This document shows, one piece after another, positions 6,886 through 13,372 of a stretch of DNA of 14,120 nucleotides. The translations under genes and the position numbers were made by a program. The notes beneath the pieces were generated by a model. It worked only from the letters and a program-made list of their open reading frames with translations, was not told where the DNA came from and searched no databases. Origin of the DNA: an uncultured Trueperaceae bacterium. GTDB lineage: Bacteria; Deinococcota; Deinococci; Deinococcales; Trueperaceae. The stretch lies in contig CALDPK010000038.1 in the NCBI GenBank assembly GCA_937911855.1, forward strand, positions 1-14,120, given 5' to 3'. Numbering within the stretch: the first letter of the stretch is position 1; each line of letters starts with the position of its first letter.

Positions 6886-6904
6886 CCGCGCCCGCTCACG
6901 TGCA

Positions 6905-6922
6905 AACCGTCAGGCGACGGTT
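6905..6922 (-). terminator. Hairpin at the stop codon of the MFS exporter
   Basis: On the minus strand AACCGTC pairs with GACGGTT (7 bp) around the 4-nt loop GCCT. The stop codon TGA begins at the last loop base. The stem ends in TT and is followed by TGC, so the U-tract is minimal. A weak terminator or mRNA end structure is likely, given that the next gene has its own -10 box. Confidence 0.45.
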
Positions 6923-8136
6923 GCTGCAGGGCGTACTGCCTGCCGGAATGCCAGGAGCGACAGGCCCACCAGCAACACCATGCCCAGCGCCAGCGGTTGC
7001 GGTCCGCCGGTGGCGAAGAAGGCTATCACCGAACCGACGAGCGTGCCGATGCTCAGCTGGGTGAATCCGCTGATGCCCGAGACCATCCCGGCCCGCTCGA
7101 AATGGGGTTCAAGCACCAGGGTCATGGTATTCGCCAGCGTCATGGAAAAGCCAGCGAAGAAAGCCGACATGTTCGCGGCAAAAGACCAGATGCTGTCGAT
7201 GCCGAGCGTGACCTGAACTGCCAGCACAACGCAGGCCAGCAGCCAGAGCGGCAGCACCACCCGCAGTATCTGGGCCGCGCTGAAGCTGTTCAGCAGCCGG
7301 GCGTTCAGCGGCTGGGTGATGAACGAGACCGAAGCGATCGCGGCGAACACAAGGCCGAACTGCGCTTCAGACAGCGCGTAATGATCGATGAAGATGGCCG
7401 GAGCTGAGGCCAGGTAGGCCATCAGCGGCGTGTAGGCCAGGGTAAGCACGACTATCGCCCAGGCGGACTGACGTTCGCGGAAGATCGACTTCACGTTGGC
7501 GACGAGACCGGCAATGCTGAGCGCGGTGAGGTCGCGCCGCGGCAGCGTTTCCGGGAGCAGCCGCAATACGAGTACCAGCATGAACGCGGCTATCGCCAGC
7601 AGGAACACGAACTGCAGGTGCCAGTCGCCGACGCTCAGCAGCAGCACACCGATGCTGGGCGCCAGCAGGGGAGCGGCGGTGAAGAAGATCATGGCGAACG
7701 ACATCATGCGGCCCAGTTGCCGTCCGGAGTACAGGTCGCGCAGTACCGCCCGGGCCAGGACCGGACCTGTGGCGCAGCCAAGGCCCTGGACGAACCGGCC
7801 GATGAGCAGGGTGTTGAAATCGTTCGTGAACAGGCAGATTATGCTGCCTATGGCGTAAATGACCATACCGGTCAGCAGAACCGGCCTGCGTCCGAACCGG
7901 TCGGCCGTCGAGCCGACGAGCAGGTGCGGCAGCGCGTAGCCCAGCATGAACACGCTCAGCACCCGCTGGATGGCTGCGTCGCTCACTCCCAGTTCCGCTG
8001 CCATCGTCGGGAAGGCGGGCAGCATGACGTCGGTAGCCAGGGCGGCCATGGTCATGAGCGAGCCGACTATGAACAGCAGGGTCAGGGTCGACGGGCGGGT
8101 TCGCAGCGGAGTAGCGGTCGAGGCGTGGGTGGTCAT
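6910..8136 (-). CDS. MFS multidrug exporter, Bcr/CflA type (DHA1 family)
   Basis: The 408-aa inner-membrane protein has about 12 hydrophobic helices. Helix 1 contains ATDVMLPAFP (34-43), the Bcr/CflA form with a membrane Asp. Loop 2-3 has motif A, GSTADRFGRRPVLL (75-88). Helix 4-5 carries RFVQGLGCATGPVLARAVLRD (starting at 114), the drug:H+ antiporter motif with its conserved Arg residues. Relatives export bicyclomycin, chloramphenicol, sulfonamides or small metabolites by proton exchange, and the substrate here is unknown. The ATG at 8136 is the first possible start, since an in-frame TGA sits six codons upstream. A TATGTT box lies 9 nt before it and no SD is seen. It is divergent from the ABC importer operon across a 209-nt promoter region. 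Confidence 0.92.
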   Translation of the reverse strand: MTTHASTATPLRTRPSTLTLLFIVGSLMTMAALATDVMLPAFPTMAAELGVSDAAIQRVLSVFMLGYALPHLLVGSTADRFGRRPVLLTGMVIYAIGSIICLFTNDFNTLLIGRFVQGLGCATGPVLARAVLRDLYSGRQLGRMMSFAMIFFTAAPLLAPSIGVLLLSVGDWHLQFVFLLAIAAFMLVLVLRLLPETLPRRDLTALSIAGLVANVKSIFRERQSAWAIVVLTLAYTPLMAYLASAPAIFIDHYALSEAQFGLVFAAIASVSFITQPLNARLLNSFSAAQILRVVLPLWLLACVVLAVQVTLGIDSIWSFAANMSAFFAGFSMTLANTMTLVLEPHFERAGMVSGISGFTQLSIGTLVGSVIAFFATGGPQPLALGMVLLVGLSLLAFRQAVRPAATVA

Positions 8137-8145
8137 CGCCGGCTG

Positions 8146-8151
8146 AACATA
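8146..8151 (-). promoter_or_regulatory. Candidate -10 box (TATGTT) for the MFS exporter
   Basis: On the minus strand TATGTT ends 9 nt before the ATG at 8136, slightly farther than the 5-8 nt at the other candidate leaderless genes. It would give a leader of only a few bases. No clear -35 box is seen. Confidence 0.35.
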
Positions 8152-8265
8152 TCACCTGAACGGCGATTCCTCGGACGCCGCCGGTACCCGCAGTTGCGGC
8201 AGCCTGTGTACCGGTCCGGTAAACACCTGCCTGCCCATATCAGGACCTTCGCCCTGCCTGGTGGG

Positions 8266-8271
8266 TATATT
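8266..8271 (+). promoter_or_regulatory. Candidate -10 box (TATATT) of the ABC importer operon
   Basis: TATATT matches five of six consensus positions and would start a transcript near 8278, with a leader of about 70 nt ending in the GGAGG at 8336-8340. The leader also contains the inverted repeat at 8284-8321. No convincing -35 box lies 16-18 bp upstream, so an activator may be needed. Confidence 0.4.
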
Positions 8272-8283
8272 GTGCAGCAATCA

Positions 8284-8321
8284 ACCTGGGAAGAAGAACG
8301 AACGGGCAATACGTCCCAGGT
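8284..8321 (+). repeat. 8-bp inverted repeat in the leader of the ABC importer operon
   Basis: ACCTGGGA (8284-8291) and TCCCAGGT (8314-8321) are exact reverse complements separated by 22 nt. Arm centres are 30 bp apart, close to three helical turns. In RNA it could form a hairpin just before the SD; in DNA it could be a pair of half-sites for a repressor acting between promoter and gene. Confidence 0.5.
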
Positions 8322-8345
8322 GGTTATAGATCAACGGAGGTTTAC

Positions 8346-9845
8346 ATGCGTAATCTGCTCACACCAGTCGTCGCTCTTTCGCTCCTGGCCGGTGCGGCCA
8401 TGGCGCAGGAAGCGGCGCCTCAGCGTGGCGGCGAGATCGTCGTCGCCATCACGGCGGCCCCGCCCGGTTGGGACCCGTCCGTCAGTACCTCGCAGGAAAT
8501 TCCACGCGTCGTTTACGGAAACGTCTACGAAGGCCTCGTCATATTCGACCGCACCGGTGCGATCGTGCCTGCACTCGCGACCGACTGGAGCATCTCGGAC
8601 GACCTGCTCGAATGGACCTTCACCATCCGTGAAGGCGTCAAGTTCCACGACGGCTCCGACCTCCAGCTCTCCGACATCGTCGCCCGCTTCGAACGCGCCC
8701 GCGACCCCGAGTCCGGCCACACCAACAACGCGTTCTACGCCGGCATCACGGGCGTGAGCGCCGACGAAGAAGCACACACCGTGACCTTCACCCTCGCCGA
8801 ACCGCGCGCCAGCCTGCTGTTCGACCTGGCCCGTCCCGACTCGGTCATCTACCCCGAAGCACTCACCGACAGCCAGGTTTCCCAGCCCGTCGGCACCGGA
8901 CCGTTCGCCTTCGCCAACTACATCGAAGGCGCCGAAGTGACCCTCGAGCGCTTCGAAGATTACTGGAACCCCGAGCTGCCCTACCTCGACCGGGCAGTCT
9001 TCCGCATCATGAGCGACCCGAACAGCCGCTTCGCTGCACTCCAGTCCGGCGACATCGACCTCATCGGCGTCGCGCTGCAGCCCGAGCAGTTCATCCAGCT
9101 GCAGAGCAACCCTGACCTGCAGGGCACCGAAGGCACCATGACCACCGAGATCACGATGGCCATGAACAACGCCATCGAACCCTTCAACGACATCCGCGTC
9201 CGCCAGGCGATCACCCACGCGATCGACAAGCAGGCCATCGTCGACGGCGCCTTCTTCGGACTGGGCACGGTCATCGGCAGCCACATGAGCCCCGCCGAGC
9301 CGTACTACATCGACCTGAGCGAGACCTACCCGTACGATCCCGAGCGCGCCCGTGAACTGCTGGCCGAGGCCGGCTACGCCGACGGCCTGACCGTCAAGTT
9401 CGAACTGCCTGAGCCGTACAACACCGAGCGCCGCACCGGTGAAGTCATCGCACAGCAGCTCGCCCAGGTCGGCATCACCGCCGAACTCAGCGTGGTCGAG
9501 TGGACCACCTGGATCAACCGCATCCTGCTGGGCGGCGATTACGAGATGACGATCATCGGTCACTCCGAACCGCGCGACATCTTCGTGTACGCCAACCCCG
9601 AGTACTACTACCACTACGACAACCCGCGCATCGCCGAGCTCTTGGCAGAAGCCGAGACTGCCTCATCAGATGCCGAGTCGAACGAGTACTTCCAGGAGAT
9701 CGCCACCATAATCGCCGAAGACGCAGTGAACGTCTGGGTCTTCAGCTCGCCCTACCTGGTCGCTGCCCGCGCCGACATCGCAGGCTTCTGGACCGATCAG
9801 CCCACGCCGTCCATCAATGTGACGGAGGTCTACAGGACCGAGTGA
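8346..9845 (+). CDS. ABC transporter substrate-binding protein, family 5 (peptide/nickel type)
   Basis: The 499-aa extracytoplasmic binding protein has a signal peptide: MRNLL, a hydrophobic core, and AMA|QE with a signal peptidase I site after Ala20. No lipobox is present, so it should be a soluble periplasmic form. Family 5 features follow: the VYEGLV.FD entry, EWTFTIREGVKFHDGS (about 90-105), GTGPFAF.NY, and PYLDRAVFRIMSDPNSRFAALQSGDIDL. FNDIRVRQAITHAIDKQAI is present further on. Members bind peptides, but also nickel, glutathione, sugars or opines, so the ligand is not assignable. GGAGG ends 5 nt before the ATG. It is the first gene of the operon with both permeases following; the downstream permease starts 4 nt after the stop. 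Confidence 0.94.
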   Translation: MRNLLTPVVALSLLAGAAMAQEAAPQRGGEIVVAITAAPPGWDPSVSTSQEIPRVVYGNVYEGLVIFDRTGAIVPALATDWSISDDLLEWTFTIREGVKFHDGSDLQLSDIVARFERARDPESGHTNNAFYAGITGVSADEEAHTVTFTLAEPRASLLFDLARPDSVIYPEALTDSQVSQPVGTGPFAFANYIEGAEVTLERFEDYWNPELPYLDRAVFRIMSDPNSRFAALQSGDIDLIGVALQPEQFIQLQSNPDLQGTEGTMTTEITMAMNNAIEPFNDIRVRQAITHAIDKQAIVDGAFFGLGTVIGSHMSPAEPYYIDLSETYPYDPERARELLAEAGYADGLTVKFELPEPYNTERRTGEVIAQQLAQVGITAELSVVEWTTWINRILLGGDYEMTIIGHSEPRDIFVYANPEYYYHYDNPRIAELLAEAETASSDAESNEYFQEIATIIAEDAVNVWVFSSPYLVAARADIAGFWTDQPTPSINVTEVYRTE

Positions 9846-9849
9846 GCAG

Positions 9850-10794
9850 ATGTTTGCTTACGTAGTCAGAAGAACGTTCACCGCGCTGGTCAGCCTTGTG
9901 CTGGCCAGCGTTCTGGTGTTCGCGGCCCTGCTCGCCATCCCCGGCGATCCGGCCGAGGTGCTCCTGGGCATGGACGCCAACCCCGTCACCCGGGAAGCGG
10001 TGCGCAGGCAGCTCGGCCTGGACGTGCCGCCCCTGCAGCGCTTCGGCAACTGGATCGGTGGCGCCGCGACCGGTGATCTGGGCGAAAGCCTTGCGTACCG
10101 CCGGCCCGTCGGTGACCTGATCGGCGAGCGGCTGTCCGTGTCCGTGCCACTGTCCGTAGCTGCCGCCATCCTGGCGGTCATCATCGCGCTGCCGCTGGGC
10201 ATCGCAGCCGCCCTCACGCGCAAGACCTTATTTGACCCCCTTATCACTGCCGTAGCCCAGGTGGGCGCGGCCGTACCGTCGTTCTGGCTTGGTCTTTTAC
10301 TGATTATCTGGCTTGCTGTCCAGCAGGGAATCTTCCCGGCCGGCGGGTTCGTGCCCTGGGAACGTGAAGTGTGGGGTGCGATCCGCAGCCTGACCCTGCC
10401 GGTCATCGCCCTGGCGCTCGGCCAGGCGGCCGTCATGACCCGCATGACCCGCGCCGTCATGATCGAGAACATGGGCGCAGATTACGTGCGAACTGCCCGC
10501 GCCAAGGGGCTTGCGCCCAGCCGGGTGGTGTTGCGGCACGCGCTGCGTAACGCACTCGTCACCCTGGTGACCGTGTTCGGCCTGGCGCTAAGCAACGTGT
10601 TCATCGGTTCCATCGTCATCGAGCAGGTGTTCAGCCTGCCGGGCCTCGGCCGCATGGCACTGTCCGCGATCGGTAACCGCGACTTCCCGCTGGTTCAGGG
10701 CGTCGTGCTCGTCTACGCCGCCGCGATCATCATGCTTTCGTTCATCGTCGACATAAGCTACGGCTTCCTGGACCCAAGGATCCGCTACAACTGA
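9850..10794 (+). CDS. ABC transporter permease, DppB/OppB type
   Basis: The 314-aa inner-membrane permease is one half of the channel of a peptide/nickel-family importer. The N-terminus YVVRRTFTALVSLVLASVLV is the usual DppB first helix. GDLGESLAYRRPVGDLIGERL (about 75-95) and the coupling EAA loop ADYVRTARAKGL (about 210-221) with RHALRNAL follow. The late motif IEQVFSLPGLGRMAL is present. About six membrane helices are visible. It begins 4 nt after the binding-protein stop with only a weak SD, so translation is likely coupled. The last A of its TGA stop is the first base of the next start codon. Confidence 0.95.
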   Translation: MFAYVVRRTFTALVSLVLASVLVFAALLAIPGDPAEVLLGMDANPVTREAVRRQLGLDVPPLQRFGNWIGGAATGDLGESLAYRRPVGDLIGERLSVSVPLSVAAAILAVIIALPLGIAAALTRKTLFDPLITAVAQVGAAVPSFWLGLLLIIWLAVQQGIFPAGGFVPWEREVWGAIRSLTLPVIALALGQAAVMTRMTRAVMIENMGADYVRTARAKGLAPSRVVLRHALRNALVTLVTVFGLALSNVFIGSIVIEQVFSLPGLGRMALSAIGNRDFPLVQGVVLVYAAAIIMLSFIVDISYGFLDPRIRYN

Positions 10795-11600
10795 TGGGCA
10801 AGAGGTTCAACATCATCATCGGCGGGTTCCTGACTGGCCTCGTGCTGCTCGCGGCCATCGTGTCGCTGTTCTGGCAGCCGCACGACCCGAACGCCATGGA
10901 CTTCTCCGCGCAGCTGTCCGGACCCACCGCGAACAACTGGCTGGGCGCCGACCATTACGGCCGCGACCTGTTCTCGCGCCTGCTCATCGGCGCGCGCGGC
11001 ACCATGTACGTCGGTTTCATCTCAGTGGGTATTGCGCTCACGATAGGCGGCCTGCTTGGCGCCTTCGCGGGTTACGTCGGCGGGTTGATCGGCGAGGGCA
11101 TCATGCGCGTCGTCGACGTGCTCTACGCGTTCCCGGCCATCCTGATGGCGCTGCTGCTGGCGGCAATCTACGAACCCGGCACAGTAACGGCGATGGTGGC
11201 CATCGGCATCGCGACGATCCCGATATTCGCGCGGCTCATGCGCTCTTCGGTGATCAGCCTGCGTGAACTGGAGTTCGTGGAGGCCGGCCGGGCGCTGGGT
11301 GCAGGTCACGGCCGGCTGCTGTGGCGGCACGTGGTGCCCGGTGCGATGTCACCGATAATCGTGCAGGTCAGCCTGAGCCTTTCGGTGGCCGTCCTGGCCG
11401 AGGCGGCACTCAGTTTCCTGGGCCTGGGCACGCCCCCGCAGACGCCAAGCTGGGGCAGCATGCTGCGTGAATCGCAGAGCTTCCTGCAGATGAGCGCTTA
11501 CCCCGCACTCGTGCCGGGCATAGCCATCATGGTGACCGTGCTGGGCTTCAGCCTGCTCGGCGACGGGCTGCGCGACCTGGCTGACAAGCGGAACGACTGA
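10794..11600 (+). CDS. ABC transporter permease, DppC/OppC type
   Basis: The 268-aa protein is the second half of the importer channel. An N-terminal membrane helix precedes the OppC motif GADHYGRDLFSRLLIGAR (51-68). EFVEAGRALGAGHGRLLWRHVVPGAM (starting at 160) is the EAA loop that contacts the ATPase. LAEAALSFLGLGTPPQTPSWG is the conserved family segment before the last helices. Start and upstream stop overlap as TGATG, so the two permeases are translationally coupled. No DppD/DppF ATPase genes follow: the operon ends here and a hairpin comes about 40 nt later. The ATPase must come from elsewhere in the genome. Confidence 0.95.
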   Translation: MGKRFNIIIGGFLTGLVLLAAIVSLFWQPHDPNAMDFSAQLSGPTANNWLGADHYGRDLFSRLLIGARGTMYVGFISVGIALTIGGLLGAFAGYVGGLIGEGIMRVVDVLYAFPAILMALLLAAIYEPGTVTAMVAIGIATIPIFARLMRSSVISLRELEFVEAGRALGAGHGRLLWRHVVPGAMSPIIVQVSLSLSVAVLAEAALSFLGLGTPPQTPSWGSMLRESQSFLQMSAYPALVPGIAIMVTVLGFSLLGDGLRDLADKRND

Positions 11601-11640
11601 CACATCCGGGCTTTTTCGCCCTTCACTCTGGGCAATCATC

Positions 11641-11669
11641 CTGCCGGTACGCGGTTAGCGTCCCGGCAG
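11641..11669 (+). terminator. Hairpin downstream of the ABC importer operon
   Basis: CTGCCGG and CCGGCAG (7 bp) enclose a T/C mismatch and a further ACGC/GCGT stem with loop GGTTA, making 11 paired positions. The hairpin is followed by TCTTCATT, only partly a T-tract. The position 40 nt after the last permease and before a gene with its own SD suggests a terminator. Confidence 0.55.
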
Positions 11670-11708
11670 TCTTCATTCCCGCCTGCTCGTGCGGCTATAC
11701 CGGAGGCA

Positions 11709-11713
11709 GGAGG
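11709..11713 (+). promoter_or_regulatory. Strong Shine-Dalgarno (GGAGG) choosing the start of the small coiled-coil gene
   Basis: GGAGG ends 8 nt before the ATG at 11722. The longer in-frame possibility beginning at 11689 has no such site and would place this SD inside the coding region. Confidence 0.7.
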
Positions 11714-11721
11714 TGGTGAGG

Positions 11722-11949
11722 ATGCAATTCGACGTGAGCCAGATGGATCCGCCGCACCGGCCGGACTCGCGAGGGACTGCCGAAGACCGGCTGCGGGTGC
11801 TGGAGCTGGAGCAGACCAGGCTGCTGGCCCGGCACGAGGCTGTGGTGGCGCAGCTCAGCAGCATGCGGAGCGCCATGCGCGGGCTTGAACGCCTGCTGGA
11901 ACTCAGACTGCAGCGGCTTGAGCAGCTGGGGCGCAGGCGCTTTCCTTAA
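11722..11949 (+). CDS. Small coiled-coil protein of unknown function
   Basis: The 75-aa protein has no recognised family. After a short polar N-terminus (MQFDVSQMDPPHRPDSRG) the rest is one continuous amphipathic helix. It is rich in Leu, Glu, Arg and Gln, with Leu or Val recurring in heptad-like spacing (LRVLELEQTRLL...VVAQLSSM...LERLLELRLQRLEQL), ending in a basic tail RRRFP. It is likely a soluble coiled-coil oligomer or an adaptor, superficially similar to SlyX-like proteins, but that is not an identification. A strong SD supports the ATG at 11722. It stands between the hairpin of the ABC operon and the M29-like gene, which has its own promoter-like boxes, so it may be a single-gene unit. 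Confidence 0.6.
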   Translation: MQFDVSQMDPPHRPDSRGTAEDRLRVLELEQTRLLARHEAVVAQLSSMRSAMRGLERLLELRLQRLEQLGRRRFP

Positions 11950-11984
11950 CCGGGCCGGGGTGTTTACTGGACACATGATCAAGA

Positions 11985-12013
11985 TTGACAACCATTAGGG
12001 CCAGTGAAACGAT
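11985..12013 (+). promoter_or_regulatory. Promoter candidate TTGACA-17 bp-AACGAT for a leaderless M29-like gene
   Basis: TTGACA (11985-11990) is a perfect -35 consensus. At 17 bp spacing lies AACGAT (12008-12013), a weaker -10 that keeps the second A and last T. It ends 6 nt before the ATG at 12020, so transcription would begin at the start codon. Confidence 0.5.
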
Positions 12014-12019
12014 CGGTGG

Positions 12020-12991
12020 ATGGATACGATGGATCTGATGCACGGAGCGCGGCGGCTCGTCGGTCACTGTACTGACGTGCAGCCGGGTGAACAGGCGCTC
12101 GTGGTTATCGACCGCCTGACTGACCCCGCGCTCGGGGAAGCCCTCTACGCCGCGCTGCGCGAAGCCGGCGCTGACGCGTTCGTGTTGACCTGCGATGAGG
12201 CAAGGACCGATTCGGGTGAACCGTCTCCCGCTGTGGCTGCCGCCATGCTCGCCAGCGACGTGATCTTCACGGCGGTGCAGGTTTCGATCACCCACACCGA
12301 TGCAGTCAACGCGGTGTGCGCCCGCGGCGGCCGGGTTGCAGCCCTCACCCAGTGGGTGCCGGAGATGATGGCGGGCGGCGGCATCGACGCCGACTTCCGT
12401 GCCATCGAGCCGAAAGTCATGCGCATGGCGAAGATCTGGGACCAGGGCAGCACCGTGCGGGTAACCACTAAACTGGGCACCGACATGACCCTCGACATCC
12501 GGGGCCGCCAGGGCAGCCCGCACGCCAAGACGGGAGTCGTGAGGAGCGGCACGTTCCATCCGATTCCTGACATCGAGTCGCCCGTCTCGCCCGTGACGGG
12601 CCACGGAACCATAGTCTGCGACGCCAGCATTCCCTACCTGGGCATCGGCGTCCTGAACGAACCCGTGACGCTGAAAGTCGTGGACGGGCGCGTCACCAGT
12701 ATCGAGGGCGGCGAGGCCGCTGACATAGTCCGCGCAGCCTGGAAGTCGCTGGAAGACCCGAATGTCTACAACCTGGCGGAACTCGGCATCGGCATGAACC
12801 CCGAATGCGAACTGACCGGCCGGATGCTTGACGACGAAGGCGTCGACAGCACCTGCCATTTCGGGATCGGAACCAGCAACACGCTTGGCGGTAACGTCAA
12901 GGCAAAGTGCCATTACGACTTCGTGGTGCAGGATCCGACCATCGAGGTTGACGGCCGGATCGTCATGAAAGACGGCGTACTCGACGTCTAG
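12020..12991 (+). CDS. M29-like metalloenzyme (aminopeptidase T / 2,5-dihydroxypyridine dioxygenase superfamily)
   Basis: The 323-aa protein is shaped like the AmpS/AmpT-NicX superfamily. The best matched part is C-terminal: NLAELGIGMNPECELTG (Glu254), CHFGIGTSNTLGGN (His280), and CHYDFVVQDPTIEVDGRIVMKDG with the HxD pair His298/Asp300. Such acidic and His residues bind the metal in M29 peptidases and iron in NicX-type ring-cleaving dioxygenases. Sequence alone does not separate the two activities, and annotators often label this short form an aminopeptidase. Two starts compete. ATG 12020 fits the leaderless promoter and is used here; ATG 12029 has GGTGG 9 nt upstream. It follows the ABC peptide-type importer and coiled-coil gene, which favours peptide use but does not prove it. 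Its stop shares CTAG with the convergent gene. Confidence 0.8.
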   Translation: MDTMDLMHGARRLVGHCTDVQPGEQALVVIDRLTDPALGEALYAALREAGADAFVLTCDEARTDSGEPSPAVAAAMLASDVIFTAVQVSITHTDAVNAVCARGGRVAALTQWVPEMMAGGGIDADFRAIEPKVMRMAKIWDQGSTVRVTTKLGTDMTLDIRGRQGSPHAKTGVVRSGTFHPIPDIESPVSPVTGHGTIVCDASIPYLGIGVLNEPVTLKVVDGRVTSIEGGEAADIVRAAWKSLEDPNVYNLAELGIGMNPECELTGRMLDDEGVDSTCHFGIGTSNTLGGNVKAKCHYDFVVQDPTIEVDGRIVMKDGVLDV

Positions 12992-13371
12992 GAAGGTACG
13001 TAACGGGCCCGCGGCCGGATGACCCGGTCGGAAGCGTACTGCTCGAAGACGTGAGCCAGCATGCCCGCCATCCGGCCCAGGCCGATCAGGCTGTAGATGC
13101 TCCCTGCCGGCAGGGCCAGCAGCGGTTCGGCGCAGGCCAAGGCGAAGTCGACACGGGCGTGCTCGCCCGTCGCGGCTTCGGCCAGCCTGACGGTGTCCTG
13201 TAACAGTGCGTAATGTTCCGAGTCCACATGCAGCTCCAGCAGGGCGGACACGCGCGGGTCACGCCCGTCGTACAGCCGCCGGTACGGGTTGTGGAAACCG
13301 GGCACCGCGCCGTAGTTGCGCAGGTCGCTGCGCACGGCCATCACGATCGGGTTGACCCCCAGCGGCACCAT
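12988..13371 (-). pseudogene. C-terminal fragment of a citrate synthase-like protein, 5' end missing
   Basis: About 127 codons on the minus strand resemble only the last third of citrate/2-methylcitrate synthase or citryl-CoA lyase. Matching parts are VPGF.......YDGRDPR, then VDFALA (the family's catalytic Asp position), GLGRMAGMLAHVFEQ and the terminal RVIRPRARYV. A full protein has roughly 370-430 residues. Upstream the frame hits a TAG six codons before the ATG at 13371, and the residues before about position 12 do not look like the family. The block before the catalytic Asp reads GFHNPY rather than the usual GFGHP.Y, so the conserved His is displaced. Homology stops where the transhydrogenase fragment begins on the other strand. 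The fragment may be a broken gene or an assembly artefact; it is unlikely to be active alone. Confidence 0.65.
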
Positions 13372-13372
13372 C

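Noticed and set aside
7618..8757. 379-codon plus-strand frame across the MFS exporter start and the divergent promoter region
   Set aside because: Composition is biased (Gln, His, Arg, Ser), it crosses two real genes and the intergenic region, and it has no domain.
8331..9614. Long open frame of 427 codons on the minus strand, opposite the ABC binding protein
   Set aside because: It is rich in Val, Gly, Asp and Ala without family motifs and mirrors the high-GC codon pattern of the real plus-strand gene, which has a signal peptide and clear family 5 motifs.
11608..11621. GGGC-TTTTTC-GCCC just after the last permease as a terminator
   Set aside because: The stem is only 4 bp and the T-run lies in the loop; the larger hairpin at 11641-11669 is a better candidate.
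11696..11701. TATACC with TTCATT 18 bp upstream as a promoter for the small coiled-coil gene
   Set aside because: Transcription would start on the Shine-Dalgarno itself, leaving too little leader, and both boxes are poor matches.
11903..12913. 336-codon minus-strand frame opposite the M29-like gene
   Set aside because: No recognisable motif, and the plus-strand frame has conserved metal-site motifs and a promoter; this is a GC-driven shadow.
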